Assembly (NCBI GenBank): GCA_900766355.1
Contig: CAAFVD010000034.1
Coordinates: 1 to 64,000, forward strand
Length of the DNA: 64,000 bases
Source of the DNA: Candidatus Gastranaerophilales bacterium
GTDB taxonomy: Bacteria > Cyanobacteriota > Vampirovibrionia > Gastranaerophilales > Gastranaerophilaceae
Direction: 5' to 3'
Shown here: piece after piece, positions 17,293 to 24,331 of the stretch
Layout: every line of letters begins with the position of its first letter
Numbering within the stretch: position 1 is the stretch's first letter
Made by a program: the position numbers and the translations under genes
Notes under the pieces: model-generated
What the model was told of the DNA's origin: nothing
The model's input: only the letters and a program-made list of their open reading frames with translations
The model's database searches: none

Positions 17293-17697
17293 CTAAATTG
17301 AATTCCAAACTGTTTTTATGACTTCTACAAACCCTTTAGGTGCAAGGGGTAAAACCTTTATATTTGTACCCTTAAAATATCTCAACTCCAAATCTTCTAT
17401 GATTTTTATATAATTTTCTGTTGCAACAAGAACATAATCAGGTTTTGATTTAGTAATACAACCTCTTGGAACAATATTATATCCAAAATCCTTATCGCCT
17501 TCTTGTTCTATAGAATATTTCATATCTGAAATTCCTATAATATTAAACTCATCTAAGTTATAATGCTCGTTTATATATTGAAAAAATGTTCCAGAGCCAT
17601 AAATTATACAGCTTTTATTTTTTATTTTTTTCTTTAGCTTATTCAAAGAATTTTTAAATTTAACTTTCTTTAAATATTCATCAAAATAATTGCTCAT
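17293..17697 (-). CDS. Stand-alone Rossmann-like module of the surface-glycan locus
   Basis: A 134-residue protein that is essentially one alpha/beta domain. After a basic helix (LNKLKKKIKNKSC) comes the glycine loop IYGSGTFFQYI, then YNLDEFNIIGISD, and later DYVLVATENY. The same pattern (KNKxxxIYGxGxxF...IIG(I/L)(S/C)D) forms the N-terminus of the proteins at 17700, 19756 and 20787. It recalls the PglD N-terminal and C-methyltransferase C-terminal Rossmann-like domains, which can bind nucleotide-sugars, but the ligand here is unproven. It is the only unfused copy and sits between the fused protein at 17700 and the transferase at 16055, with gaps of 2 and 8 nt. Confidence 0.75.
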   Translation of the reverse strand: MSNYFDEYLKKVKFKNSLNKLKKKIKNKSCIIYGSGTFFQYINEHYNLDEFNIIGISDMKYSIEQEGDKDFGYNIVPRGCITKSKPDYVLVATENYIKIIEDLELRYFKGTNIKVLPLAPKGFVEVIKTVWNSI

Positions 17698-17699
17698 TT

Positions 17700-19355
17700 T
17701 TAACCTTTCAATATTGTAAATTTCAAATCTTCTTTTATATTATCTAAAATATTTTGTGCTGCAAAAATATTTTTTAAATTTAAATGCTTGATAACCTCTA
17801 ACCTTGTTGTTTTTTTGGTATCTTCTCTTTGTTCAATCAACAAATTCATAAGATATAATAATTCTTCATTATTATGACTGGTATAACAAGAATCAATTAT
17901 TTCTGTAGAAATTTTATCATATTGGCACGCTTTAGGATTAATTAATTGAATTATTGGATTACCTGTCGGAAAGAATTCGGAAAAATAACCACAATCATTA
18001 ATTAATAAATCTGTATCCTTAAAAATCTCAATATAATCTCCACCTTCATCTAAGGTTCCAATATCTTCCCAAGTTTTGTAATACTCATCAATTTTATTTT
18101 TATCCCAAACTGTTTCTAAAACTTTTTTTAACAAAGGGTGAGGTCTAAAAACCCATTTTATATCAGAATGTTTTTTAGCGTAATTTAAAATAAATTCACC
18201 ATTTTCCAGAAACGTAGATAAGTGTATCGGTGAATTTTCTTCAATAGAATGATGTGGAGAATACAACACTTGAAAAGTATTATTATCTTTTTTATCACAA
18301 TATGGAGTATGATAATACGAATCCAATGCAGGGTGTCCAACAACCGAGATATTTTTCCCCTTATTCCTCATTAATGGTTGATAATACTCTTTAAGCCCAT
18401 CATCTGCAAGATAATAATGCGACAATTTTGCACGAAAATCTAAATCTTTTGAAGTTTCACACAAAGATGTACCTGTATAATAAGGAACATAAGCTGTTAA
18501 TGCAAAATGCGAAACAATATCTGGTGCTTGAATAGGGTGACAATAAAATGGTAATTGATAAAATACATAATCTGGTGAAAATGTTTTTAAATCCAGATAA
18601 GTATTAGTTTCTATATTATATGCCAACTCAATATTCATACCTTTATTTTTAAAAAAGTTGTATGAATCCCAAAATTCACTTTCTGTTTGTATACGTGTTT
18701 GTTTATCTGTATATAATCTTGTAAACAAAATTATTGGTTCAAACATATTGTCTTTGTCTAACAAATCATATAATGATTGATTTTTCCAACGAGCAGAATC
18801 ATAACATAAAAAACCAACTCTAATTTTTTTATTATTCTTTCTTAATCTTTTTTTTACCTTTTTATAATTTTGCAGAATTTGTATATAAGCCTTTTCTTCC
18901 CTATGTTCTTGTAAATCTAATAATAATCTAAATGTCATATAGTTAGGAAATGAATAAAATATATTTTCAATCATTTTTGACAAATTTGTATCAAACAACG
19001 ATTCTCTATATATAGGAAAAACTTTGGTATTTTTAGAGAATATATTTTGCTGATAATTAATCAAAAGAATTTTTTGCCAATTCAAAATAGACATTAAAAC
19101 ACAATCTGGTTTTTGTTTTTTTATATCAGAAAATCTTATAATAGGAATATTTTCAAAATATGTTTCGGAACTCGTTTCAAAAGATTTATCAGAAATTCCA
19201 ATTATATTGATACCAGAAAAATCATAATTATTATATAAATATTTAAAGAATTCTCCTGCACCATATATGAGAATTCTTTTATTTTTAAAGCGTTGTTTCA
19301 ATTCTTCAAAATAAAAGCGAAACCCTGTTTTTTCTAATAAATCTTCATAATTCAT
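17700..19355 (-). CDS. Rossmann-like module fused to a CDP-glycerol glycerophosphotransferase-like domain
   Basis: A 551-residue two-domain protein. Residues ~1-120 are the shared module (FKNKRILIYGAGEFFKYL, then INIIGISDKSF). Residues ~160-551 are a TagF-like GT-B domain paralogous to the protein at 12474: YVFYQLPFYCHPIQAP, VGHPALDSYY, LYSPHHSIEE, WVFRPHPLL and LINDCGYFSEFFPTGNPIIQL. The last motif has Asn-Asp-Cys-Gly where the paralogue has Asp-Ser-Gly-Ser. It should transfer a phospho-polyol onto a glycan. The ATG at 19355 has AGAGGAAAG upstream. It probably heads a three-gene transcript with 17293 and 16055, possibly started from the promoter of the methyltransferase remnant just upstream. 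Confidence 0.78.
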   Translation of the reverse strand: MNYEDLLEKTGFRFYFEELKQRFKNKRILIYGAGEFFKYLYNNYDFSGINIIGISDKSFETSSETYFENIPIIRFSDIKKQKPDCVLMSILNWQKILLINYQQNIFSKNTKVFPIYRESLFDTNLSKMIENIFYSFPNYMTFRLLLDLQEHREEKAYIQILQNYKKVKKRLRKNNKKIRVGFLCYDSARWKNQSLYDLLDKDNMFEPIILFTRLYTDKQTRIQTESEFWDSYNFFKNKGMNIELAYNIETNTYLDLKTFSPDYVFYQLPFYCHPIQAPDIVSHFALTAYVPYYTGTSLCETSKDLDFRAKLSHYYLADDGLKEYYQPLMRNKGKNISVVGHPALDSYYHTPYCDKKDNNTFQVLYSPHHSIEENSPIHLSTFLENGEFILNYAKKHSDIKWVFRPHPLLKKVLETVWDKNKIDEYYKTWEDIGTLDEGGDYIEIFKDTDLLINDCGYFSEFFPTGNPIIQLINPKACQYDKISTEIIDSCYTSHNNEELLYLMNLLIEQREDTKKTTRLEVIKHLNLKNIFAAQNILDNIKEDLKFTILKG

Positions 19356-19356
19356 T

Positions 19357-19613
19357 TTATACTTTCCTCTTTCTTATTTCTACAACAAGATGTGTTTTTC
19401 CGTTAGGTATTGATAAAACATTACGCATAACTGTTTTTATTAGTTTCATCAATACAATACTTGAACCATTTTATAATAATTTGCTAAACATTCATCTGAC
19501 GGCATCTCATCTACACAAACCGTATGACATTTTTGACACTGAACCAAACGATACCCATTAAGATTGTATATAAACTCTTTTTTGCCCTTACTTAATTCAC
19601 AAAAACTCTTCAT
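19357..19613 (-). pseudogene. Remnant of a zinc-ribbon SAM methyltransferase
   Basis: Two tiny reading frames run back to back. The first (19613-19449, 54 codons) reads like the zinc-binding N-terminus of sugar/lipid methyltransferases: YNLNGYRLVQCQKCHTVCVD, then MPSDECLANYY, matching the family pattern CxxC...P.P..E.L..YY. It stops where the Rossmann methyltransferase core should begin. The second (19449-19357, 30 codons, overlapping as TGATG) ends THLVVEIRKRKV, which could be the last strand of the same enzyme after a large internal deletion and frame change. A TACAAT box 6 nt before the first ATG remains, so the remnant may still be transcribed into the 19355 gene. A functional small zinc protein is the alternative. 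Confidence 0.5.
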
Positions 19614-19625
19614 TTTATGATTGTA
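19614..19625 (-). promoter_or_regulatory. -10 box, leaderless geometry (upstream of the remnant)
   Basis: TACAAT on the minus strand at 19620-19625, with a 6-nt gap to the ATG at 19613. It probably also serves the 19355-16055 transcript. Confidence 0.5.
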
Positions 19626-19718
19626 TCACATTGATATTTAAAAAACTATTATATTATTTATTCTAGCAATCACTAACAGAGCATTCATTAGATATACTCA
19701 TTTTTTAGACTATTATGA

Positions 19719-19749
19719 TATAATTAACTAATAAGTTGTTTAAAAGGAG
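19719..19749 (+). promoter_or_regulatory. Promoter -10 and ribosome site deciding a GTG start
   Basis: TATAAT at 19719-19724 and AAGGAG at 19744-19749 lie 6 nt upstream of the GTG at 19756. This fixes GTG as the start of the acetyltransferase fusion. Confidence 0.65.
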
Positions 19750-19755
19750 CATTGA

Positions 19756-20772
19756 GTGAGCGATTTAACAAAATTTTTAGAAGAACATTGTTTTGAAAAA
19801 CGATTTAAGTATTTAACAAAAAAGCTTAAAAATAAAAAAGTCCTAATTTATGGAACAGGAAAATTATTTAAACTTGTTGCTGAAAATTATGATTTAAGCT
19901 CTTTGGATATTATTGGACTTTGTGACAACAAATATTTAATAGATGAATTTGGACAGATAGAAAAAAATTATAAAATTATTCCAAAATCTTTCATTAACGA
20001 TATTGATTTTGATGCGATATTAATATGTGCTCAAGAATACCAAAGTATACTTTCAAGGTTTAAAAAATCTTTTAAACACAAATTAATATTACCTTTAGTA
20101 CCTTTAACCCTTAAAGAAAAAATTTGCAAGTTCGTTAATAATAAAATATTATATAAATCAAATAACACCTTTGTTTTTGTAAAAACAAATGGAAAAAGAA
20201 TCTATAACCCTAAAATAAAAAACCTTAAAATTGAATATAGAGGTAAAAACAATTATATCGAAATCCATGAACCATACTGGCCAACACGAGAAGTATGTAT
20301 AGTGTGTGAATCAAATAACCGACTCATTATTCACCCTCATAATAGACAAACTTTTGCGAGTATAAGTTTAGAAGGTAATAACGAACTCATAATTGGAGCA
20401 TCTACCACTATGGCTAATGTTCGCCTTTGGTGTCCAAATTCTCCAAATACAAAAATTATAATCGGTAAAGATTGCATGTTTTCTTATGATATTGAGTTTA
20501 GAACAGGTGATGGACACACTGTATATGACATGAACACTCATGAAGCTTTAAATCCTTCTGAAGATATTATAATAGGAAACCATGTATGGATTGGCAGAGG
20601 GTCTACTATTTTAAAAGGAGCAAATATTCCTTCAAATTGTATTGTTGGGGCTAATTCAACAGTTAACAAAAAATTTGACAAAGAAAATTGTATAATTGCT
20701 GGTGTACCTGCAAAAATTATAAAAGAAAATATAAATTGGGATAGGCGAGCACCACATAATTTTTATCATTAA
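19756..20772 (+). CDS. Rossmann-like module fused to a left-handed beta-helix acetyltransferase
   Basis: A 338-residue protein that starts at a GTG with a good AAGGAG site. Residues ~1-120 are the shared module (LKNKKVLIYGTGKLFKLV, then LDIIGLCDNKY). Residues ~165-338 are a hexapeptide-repeat acyltransferase of the CatB/maa type: repeated I-G turns (NNELIIGASTTMANV, TKIIIGKDCMFSYD), a likely catalytic His in RTGDGHTVYD, and the closing IIIGNHVWIGRGSTILKG with AGVPAKIIKENI. It probably O- or N-acetylates a sugar using acetyl-CoA. The fused order (module first) is the reverse of what is needed for a simple PglD copy. The next gene begins 14 nt downstream with the same module. Confidence 0.85.
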   Translation: MSDLTKFLEEHCFEKRFKYLTKKLKNKKVLIYGTGKLFKLVAENYDLSSLDIIGLCDNKYLIDEFGQIEKNYKIIPKSFINDIDFDAILICAQEYQSILSRFKKSFKHKLILPLVPLTLKEKICKFVNNKILYKSNNTFVFVKTNGKRIYNPKIKNLKIEYRGKNNYIEIHEPYWPTREVCIVCESNNRLIIHPHNRQTFASISLEGNNELIIGASTTMANVRLWCPNSPNTKIIIGKDCMFSYDIEFRTGDGHTVYDMNTHEALNPSEDIIIGNHVWIGRGSTILKGANIPSNCIVGANSTVNKKFDKENCIIAGVPAKIIKENINWDRRAPHNFYH

Positions 20773-20786
20773 GTAAAGGATTTAAA

Positions 20787-21914
20787 ATGGAAGATTTAAA
20801 AAAATATTTAGAAAAACATCAATTTGAAAAACAGTTTACTCAAATAAAAAAAAGAATTAAAAATAAAAAAATCATTATTTATGGTGCAGGCAAGCTATTT
20901 AAAGCCATCGCTGAATATTATGACCTCTCACAACTAAATATTATTGGAATTTGTGATAAATCTTTTATTAATTTTGATGTTAACAGTAAATTCTTAGGTT
21001 ACAACAAAATTGCAATTTCGAATATCGGCTTATATGATTTTGATTATATTTTAGTAGCAACAAAAGAATATATTTCTGTAATAAATGAATTACCTTTAAA
21101 TATAAATCGAAAATCTATCATACCATTAGTCAAAAAATTTATATTTTGGGATTATAAAAAAGGAATTGAGCGAGATGCCAATTATTTAACAATTTTAAAT
21201 CATACATTTGTGTTACCACTAACTTATTCCGAAAAAATTTTAAAATACTTAAAAACAGAAAATCCTCAAATGGCGAAAAGAATATTTTCGCCAAGGAATT
21301 TATTCACATACATGGCTGATATCGCTGCAAAAAGTACTGCTCAGTATGTTATGAAAAATATGTTATTAGCTACAGCTTTTGATAATAGATTAAACCTTTT
21401 ATCTTATGCCTTAAGAAATACAAATGTTGATGGCAAATATTTAGAATTTGGAGTTTACAAAGGTAAATCAATCAATCATATCGCTCAAATAGAAACTAAC
21501 AAAACTATATATGGATTTGATAGTTTTGAAGGACTACCAGAAACATGGACACAATGTCACCCAAAAGGACATTTTAAAGTTTCTGAACTACCAAAAGTTA
21601 ATAAAAATGTTGAATTAATAAAAGGTTGGTTTAATGAAACAATTCCAAAATTTCAAGCAAAACATGGCGATTTCAAAGTTGCATTTATTCATTCTGATAG
21701 TGACTTATATTCATCTACGAAAACAATGTTTGAACTTCTCAAGAATAACATTCAATCTGGAACAGTTGTAGTATTTGATGAATATTTTAATTATCCAAAT
21801 TGGGAAAATGGTGAATTTTTAGCTTTTCAAGAATTTATCACAGAAACAGGACTAAAATATGAATATTTAGGTTATGTCTATAATTCAACTCAAGTAGCAG
21901 TAAGAATATTGTAG
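20787..21914 (+). CDS. Rossmann-like module fused to a TylF/MycF-type O-methyltransferase
   Basis: A 375-residue protein. Residues ~1-120 are the shared module (IKNKKIIIYGAGKLFKAI, then LNIIGICDKSF), closest in sequence to that of the preceding gene. After a ~50-residue linker the macrocin-O-methyltransferase-like domain follows: KYLEFGVYKGKSINHIA (SAM site), TIYGFDSFEGLPETW, and the metal-binding acidic residues in FIHSDSDLYSSTK and VVFDEYFNYPNWENGE. TylF/MycF enzymes methylate sugar hydroxyls, so it likely caps a glycan. It is in an operon with the acetyltransferase fusion (14-nt gap, AAAGGA site). Confidence 0.85.
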   Translation: MEDLKKYLEKHQFEKQFTQIKKRIKNKKIIIYGAGKLFKAIAEYYDLSQLNIIGICDKSFINFDVNSKFLGYNKIAISNIGLYDFDYILVATKEYISVINELPLNINRKSIIPLVKKFIFWDYKKGIERDANYLTILNHTFVLPLTYSEKILKYLKTENPQMAKRIFSPRNLFTYMADIAAKSTAQYVMKNMLLATAFDNRLNLLSYALRNTNVDGKYLEFGVYKGKSINHIAQIETNKTIYGFDSFEGLPETWTQCHPKGHFKVSELPKVNKNVELIKGWFNETIPKFQAKHGDFKVAFIHSDSDLYSSTKTMFELLKNNIQSGTVVVFDEYFNYPNWENGEFLAFQEFITETGLKYEYLGYVYNSTQVAVRIL

Positions 21915-21979
21915 AAATAATGATGCCATAACAATAAAAATTTTATTTTAACAAAGTGGAAAGATTTTCTTTTGACAGG

Positions 21980-21992
21980 TATAATATTCTAT
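21980..21992 (+). promoter_or_regulatory. -10 box, leaderless geometry
   Basis: TATAAT at 21980-21985, a 7-nt gap, and ATG at 21993. A TTG at 21972 is in frame but lies upstream of the -10 box, so it cannot be the start. Confidence 0.65.
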
Positions 21993-23141
21993 ATGAAAAA
22001 GAGTGTGGTCAAATTATTAATAGCTGCGATACTTTGTTCTCAATCTATTTGTTTAGCAGAGGACACTTTTCAAGGTCACGCAATAAAAGAAGATGAACAA
22101 CAAGAACAGAGTGAACTTTTCACAGGAAAAATTGAAACCCTTGATAAGCATGATGTTATCAAAATGACAGTATCACAAGTAATTGACGGGAGTTACTCTT
22201 TTGAGGGTGATGAGTTTTTTGCAAAAGTAACAAGTGATGTTAATGGTGAAGGCGGAGTTATTATTCCAAAAGGTACTGTTGCTCATGGTCTAATTTGTCA
22301 ATCCTCAGAAGCAAAAAGGCTCGGACGAGATGGATATATAAGTTTAAAATTCGATTATCTTATCACACCTGATGGTAGACAAATCCCTATTGAAGGTAAC
22401 ATGTCTACAAAAATGCACCCACTAAAAGCAGCTGGGAAAATTGTAGCAACAGATTTGGGTTACACCGCAGCAGGTGGAGTTATTGGTGGATATACAGCAC
22501 TAAGTGCCTTGGGTATCGAAGCTGCTATTTTATCAAATGGCTATACTGTAGCTGGTGGTGCGGCTCTTGGTGGTACTGTCGGACTTGCGATGTCATTATA
22601 CCGAAAAGGAAAAGATGTTCTTATCGCTCCAGGTGATGAAATTCGGGTAAAAGTTTCTTCTTCAATGTCACTTCCTGTATATAAAGATTCTGCACTAAAA
22701 CAAGATGAAATATCTTTTCCTGGATTAACTGTAAGAATTGCAAACATTCTTTATGAAAAAGATCCTTTTGGAGTGTTGAATACAATTACATTATCTATGT
22801 CTGTATCCAATATGTCTACAACAGTTTTTTCAGGCATGGACGTCACATTAGTAAACGATTTGGGACAAGTTTTTAACCCTACAGTTTTTGGGGATACAAG
22901 ATTGATGTTCACCCAAATAAAACCAGGTGACAGAATCGCAGGAAAAATATCTTTTTCGGTAAACAATGTCAATGATTCATATTGGCTAACTTTTTATGAT
23001 AGATTAACTAAAAAACCTGTAGCAAAAATCTCTCTTGATAATGCTTACAAAAATGTTTCTGATAAAGTGAAGAAAAAGAATAATAAAATCAAAAAGAAAA
23101 ACACAAACTTCTACAAAGATAAATCACCTTTTGATATTTAA
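21993..23141 (+). CDS. Exported protein of unknown function
   Basis: A 382-residue protein with a clear signal peptide (MKKSVVKLLIAAILCSQSIC, cleavage after LAED or nearby). Residues ~55-130 are beta-rich with IPKGTVAHGLI and FDYLITPDGRQIPIEGN, which recalls the TrbI/VirB10-like C-terminal beta-barrel or similar surface domains; this is only a resemblance. A Gly/Ala-rich stretch (TAAGGVIGGYTALSALGIEA...) may insert in a membrane. The C-terminal ~120 residues look like an immunoglobulin-like DUF4352-type fold (TLSMSVSNMSTTVF, KPGDRIAGKISF), and the tail is very Lys-rich. It is monocistronic, with a leaderless-type promoter. Confidence 0.65.
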   Translation: MKKSVVKLLIAAILCSQSICLAEDTFQGHAIKEDEQQEQSELFTGKIETLDKHDVIKMTVSQVIDGSYSFEGDEFFAKVTSDVNGEGGVIIPKGTVAHGLICQSSEAKRLGRDGYISLKFDYLITPDGRQIPIEGNMSTKMHPLKAAGKIVATDLGYTAAGGVIGGYTALSALGIEAAILSNGYTVAGGAALGGTVGLAMSLYRKGKDVLIAPGDEIRVKVSSSMSLPVYKDSALKQDEISFPGLTVRIANILYEKDPFGVLNTITLSMSVSNMSTTVFSGMDVTLVNDLGQVFNPTVFGDTRLMFTQIKPGDRIAGKISFSVNNVNDSYWLTFYDRLTKKPVAKISLDNAYKNVSDKVKKKNNKIKKKNTNFYKDKSPFDI

Positions 23142-23177
23142 ACTTTGTTATTTTTTAATTTGTGATAAACAATATTA

Positions 23178-23381
23178 CTAATCAGGCTCACCATATAGTA
23201 ACTTTAGAGCCTCAATTACTTTAGGCATTTGACAGGCAAAAGAATAATGCCCTTTTGATATAGAGCAACGAGAACAATCACCGTTCAAGTGATAACATTC
23301 CAAAGCTTGTTCTGTCCAATTTTGAGTAATCGAATCAGACAATTCCCCATTTGTTTGTGGATAAAAAACTTCTCCTGCCAT
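23178..23381 (-). CDS. Small Cys-containing protein of unknown function
   Basis: A 67-residue protein. I chose the ATG at 23381 because AGGAGAAAGC sits directly before it; an ATG nine codons upstream (23408) has no ribosome site. The cysteine pattern CYHLNGDCSRCSIS followed by HYSFACQMP (C-x6-C-x2-C-x10-C) suggests a metal or Fe-S site. The C-terminus is a helix (KVIEALKLLYGEPD). There is no signal peptide. It is convergent with the exported protein ending at 23141, with only 36 nt between. I cannot assign a role. Confidence 0.6.
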   Translation of the reverse strand: MAGEVFYPQTNGELSDSITQNWTEQALECYHLNGDCSRCSISKGHYSFACQMPKVIEALKLLYGEPD

Positions 23382-23488
23382 GCTTTCTCCTACACTATCT
23401 CCAATCATATTATTGATTTATTTTTATAAAAATTCATCATATAAATAGAGGAAATTGTAAACATTTCTTAACATTTTTAATCCCAAAA

Positions 23489-23524
23489 GGCAATTTCTCA
23501 TCTTGTATATACTTTATATATACA
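23489..23524 (+). promoter_or_regulatory. ECF-like two-block promoter (copy 3)
   Basis: GGCAATT at 23489-23495, 16 bp, CTTTATATATACA at 23512-23524, then TAAGA. GTAAACA lies 32 bp upstream at 23457-23463. It matches the copy at 63284 almost base for base. Confidence 0.65.
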
Positions 23525-23560
23525 TAAGAAATAAATAATTAGGAAATAGGAGAATATACT

Positions 23561-23902
23561 ATGGGCATCGATTTCAATGGCGTAAACGGAAACTCACCTG
23601 TATTTGGAAACAACAACATTGGTTCTACTAAAGGAAATGAAAAAACTTATGACTTTGGTTTTGGAAGCAAAGAAGTAGATTCAACTGTTGGTTTAGATAA
23701 TACTAAATTTTCAACAAAACCAGCGTTTAATTCTTTTGATTTAGACCAAATGTACGCAATGGCAGGAATTTCTAAACCTGAATCCGTAAAACCTTTAGAA
23801 AATACAATGGGATTTTTAGCTGAAGGCGCTGAATATGGTGTTGAATATTCAGAAGAAGATATGAATTTGGCAAGATTTATGTTTGAAAATTTGAAAGCTT
23901 AA
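23561..23902 (+). CDS. Gly/Asn-rich protein of unknown function, 113 aa
   Basis: Function unknown. The ATG at 23561 has AGGAGAA upstream. The first ~50 residues are low-complexity Gly/Asn/Ser/Phe (GIDFNGVNGNSPVFGNNN, DFGFGSKE), probably disordered. The C-terminal half forms two acidic helices (SFDLDQMYAMAGI and YSEEDMNLARFMFENLKA). It has no signal peptide. It carries the same promoter as the genes at 1198, 55951 and 63345 and ends at an intrinsic terminator (24018). The disordered, aromatic-dotted N-terminus with a short helical tail would fit an exported or structural component. Confidence 0.78.
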   Translation: MGIDFNGVNGNSPVFGNNNIGSTKGNEKTYDFGFGSKEVDSTVGLDNTKFSTKPAFNSFDLDQMYAMAGISKPESVKPLENTMGFLAEGAEYGVEYSEEDMNLARFMFENLKA

Positions 23903-24017
23903 TATAATCTTTCATTCTTTCCCAAAACAAAAATTTAATGACAATATTTGATAACGCCATGTCTTGTATTGTCATCGCCCGTGGGAAATTAGGGAAAGAT
24001 TGTAAGATAAGGTTTTT

Positions 24018-24043
24018 AACGGCAGTTCATCTGCCGTTTTTTA
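24018..24043 (+). terminator. Intrinsic terminator
   Basis: AACGGCAG and CTGCCGTT pair around TTCAT, followed directly by a T-run. It closes the 23561 gene. Confidence 0.88.
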
Positions 24044-24087
24044 TTGTCTTTGAGTAAATGAGATGCACCGTAATGACTAAAATATTC

Positions 24088-24300
24088 TGTCATCTTGAGC
24101 GATAGCGAAATATCTCTAACGAGGTTCGGGCTATACCCTCTGAATGACGAATAGGCTTATATGAAATTCTGAATGACGATTTTGTATTCTGGATTGCCAC
24201 GCCACTGTGTGGCTCGCAATGACGGTACAACAAAGAGAATCATCGCCTAAAGGCTCTGAATAACGTGTTCTAGATTACTTCACTAATGCGCGTAATGACA
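24088..24300. repeat. Degenerate palindromic intergenic repeats
   Basis: The 428-nt gap between 23903 and 24331 holds the terminator and a mosaic of repeat-like pieces. TCATCTTGAGCGATAGCGAA (24090 on) resembles the dispersed TCATCCTGAGCG-type repeats of many genomes. ATTGC-CAC-GCCACTGTGTGGC-TC-GCAAT (24193-24220) is a nested hairpin like the CAATGACG/TCATTGCG repeats. TCTGAATGACGA occurs twice, with a third diverged copy. No coding frame is convincing here. Confidence 0.6.
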
Positions 24301-24331
24301 CTAAAAACAATAATATAATGACATAAAAAAA

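Noticed and set aside
23489..23524. Sigma-54 or sigma-28 promoter reading of the GGCAATT motif
   Set aside because: Sigma-54 needs GG and GC 10 bp apart and sigma-28 needs GCCGATAA near -10; neither is present in any of the copies.
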